Position numbers and translations under genes: made by a program
Origin: Actinomycetales bacterium
Lineage (GTDB): Bacteria; Actinomycetota; Actinomycetes; Actinomycetales; Cellulomonadaceae
Assembly: GCA_012514545.1 (NCBI GenBank)
Contig: JAAZAC010000277.1
Coordinates: forward strand, 1 to 5,775
DNA: 5,775 bases
Direction of reading: 5' to 3'
Shown here: positions 5,105 through 5,775 of the stretch, one piece after another
How positions within the stretch are numbered: the stretch's first letter is position 1
How the letters are laid out: the number at the start of each line of letters is the position of its first letter
The notes under the pieces: model-generated
Seen by the model: only the letters and a program-made list of their open reading frames with translations
The model's database searches: none
What the model was told of the DNA's origin: nothing

Positions 5105-5421
5105 CGTGGCTCGCCGTCGGCGTCGCGGCCGCCGCCTCCTACCTCATCCGGGTCGCCGCGTTCGTCGCCCCCGGGCGCCGGCCGCCGTCGGCGCGCGCGG
5201 AGGCCGCGCTGCGGGACGCGGGCATGGGCGGGCTGGCCGCGCTCGCCGTGGTCGCGGCGCTCGGCGTGGCCGCGGTGGCGCCCGGGGCCGTCGTGGTCGG
5301 GCTCGTCACGGCGGGCGGGGTCGTCGTCGTGGGCGGGCTGACGGGGCGGCCGGTGGCGCGCTGCGTGCTCGCGGGGACGGCGGTCGTCGCGGCCTCGTGG
5401 CTGGTCGCCGCGGTGTCGTGA
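5101..5421 (+). CDS. azlD: AzlD-family branched-chain amino acid transport subunit
   Basis: The product is a 106-residue integral membrane protein, the usual AzlD length. It has an N-terminal helix (2-22) containing SYLIRVAAFV, which matches the Y-L-R-x-x-F pattern at the start of this family, a cytosolic-type basic stretch RRPPSARAEAALRDAG (26-41), then hydrophobic helices at about 43-60, 63-80 and 86-105. AzlD is the small partner of AzlC in exporters of branched-chain amino acids. ATG 5101 overlaps the azlC stop (ATGA), so translation was probably coupled. Only an azlC 3' stub remains here, so unless AzlC is encoded elsewhere the protein has no partner and its expression is doubtful. No separate promoter or good ribosome site is visible. 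Family call is good. Confidence 0.8.
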   Translation: MTWLAVGVAAAASYLIRVAAFVAPGRRPPSARAEAALRDAGMGGLAALAVVAALGVAAVAPGAVVVGLVTAGGVVVVGGLTGRPVARCVLAGTAVVAASWLVAAVS

Positions 5422-5444
5422 GACCGGCCGCCGCCCCCCGCGGA

Positions 5445-5462
5445 ACGTGACGGGCGTCACGT
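5445..5462. promoter_or_regulatory. 18-bp dyad resembling a CRP/FNR-family site
   Basis: ACGTGACGGGCGTCACGT has perfect 8-bp arms around GG. Its core GTGA-N6-TCAC equals the centre of the CRP consensus and also fits the GTG-N6-GNCAC form described for Streptomyces Crp. It lies 24 bp past azlD and about 80 bp before the best -10 box of the next gene. The 2-nt centre makes it a poor RNA hairpin, favouring a protein site over a terminator. Confidence 0.5.
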
Positions 5463-5493
5463 CCGGCACCGCCCTGACCTCCTAGTTTGACAC

Positions 5494-5514
5494 GACCTTT
5501 GCCGTACGAAGGTC
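5494..5514. promoter_or_regulatory. Second dyad in the dehydrogenase upstream region
   Basis: GACCTT and AAGGTC are perfect 6-bp arms around a 9-nt spacer. The dyad begins right after a consensus-like TTTGACA (5486-5492). It could be an operator or a small leader hairpin; the bound factor is unknown. Confidence 0.4.
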
Positions 5515-5540
5515 CCAGGTTGGCGTCGGAGCGACCTGCC

Positions 5541-5546
5541 TACGGT
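5541..5546 (+). promoter_or_regulatory. Candidate -10 element of the SDR gene
   Basis: TACGGT fits TANNNT, with TTGGCG (5520-5525) 15 bp upstream as a short-spaced -35. Transcription would begin near 5553, leaving an untranslated leader of about 97 nt before ATG 5650. Confidence 0.35.
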
Positions 5547-5649
5547 GGACGTGCCGGCCGAGATCCGGTCGGCGGACGACCGGGCTCCCCGCGACCGCCG
5601 GCGACCGAACCGCCGCCGCCCCGTCGCGGGGCCCGAGAAGAGGAGCGTC

Positions 5650-5775
5650 ATGAGCACCGAGCAGAAGGTCGCCGTCGTCACCGGCGCCTACAGCGGCATC
5701 GGCCGCGCCACCGCCGTCCGCCTGGCCGCCGACGGGCACGCCGTCGTCGCCGCGGACATCCAGGGCGCGGACGAC
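5650..5775 (+). CDS. Short-chain dehydrogenase/reductase (SDR), partial at 3' end
   Basis: Only the first 42 codons are in the window. They form the start of a Rossmann fold: strand KVAVVTG (6-12), the glycine-rich cofactor loop TGAYSGIGRA (11-20, classical TGxxxGIG), helix TAVRLAADG (21-29) and strand AVVAADI (31-37). The Asp at 36, at the end of the second strand, favours NAD(H) over NADP(H) in classical SDRs. ATG 5650 has AGGAG 4 nt upstream and the N-terminus needs no extension. The catalytic Ser-Tyr-Lys residues lie beyond the window, so the substrate is unknown. A regulatory region of about 230 bp with two dyads precedes it, suggesting a separately controlled transcript. Confidence 0.93.
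   Translation, partial: MSTEQKVAVVTGAYSGIGRATAVRLAADGHAVVAADIQGADD

Noticed and set aside
4044..5450. 468-codon plus-strand open frame
   Set aside because: It is Arg/Ala/Ser-rich with no domain, and it overlaps the TPR fragment and azlD, each of which has better codon structure in its own frame.
4600..5469. 289-codon minus-strand open frame across azlD
   Set aside because: It is an Arg/Pro/Asp-rich shadow of azlD and of the TPR fragment read in the wrong frame.

Overview
This is a very GC-rich window with GTG starts, GC-ending codons, strong GAGGAGG ribosome sites and TANNNT-type -10 elements. That points to an actinobacterium, possibly of the Micrococcales; the genus cannot be fixed from sequence alone. 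There are no CRISPR arrays, insertion sequences or complete mobile elements.

Left part (1-1745): a secreted S1-family serine protease with an alpha-lytic/streptogrisin-like layout runs leftward off the window edge. It has a signal peptide, a long propeptide, and a mature domain with His, Asp and Ser in place. Its sequence is visibly less GC-rich and less codon-biased than the rest. It is separated by about 390 gene-free bases from a tRNA-Ser(GGA) gene that has its own hairpin terminator. The compositional step next to a tRNA gene suggests acquired DNA.

Middle part (1746-3953): a TetR-family repressor (minus) and a gamma-class carbonic anhydrase-like protein (plus) are divergent. Two tandem, nearly identical palindromes, 20 bp centre to centre, lie between them, most simply as the TetR operator. 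The carbonic anhydrase gene looks leaderless. Convergent to it is a lipoprotein gene whose product is an internal duplication: two similar beta-type modules, each with a Cys pair 27 residues apart. Upstream of the lipoprotein is a 27-bp imperfect direct repeat with a 35-bp period.

Right part (4174-5421): this looks like a rearrangement scar. A plus-strand start with good translation signals runs tail-to-tail into a minus-strand TPR fragment, apparently the C-terminal end of a large LuxR/ATPase-type regulator. That fragment is in turn joined at its upstream side to the last roughly 40 codons of an azlC-like gene. The azlC stop overlaps the start of an intact azlD (ATGA). AzlD therefore appears to have lost its partner at this locus.

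Right end (5422-5775): a regulatory region of about 230 bp holds an 18-bp dyad resembling a CRP-family site, a second dyad, and a -10-like element. It precedes the start of a short-chain dehydrogenase that runs off the window. No pathway links all the genes. The strongest local regulatory unit is the TetR/carbonic anhydrase pair.
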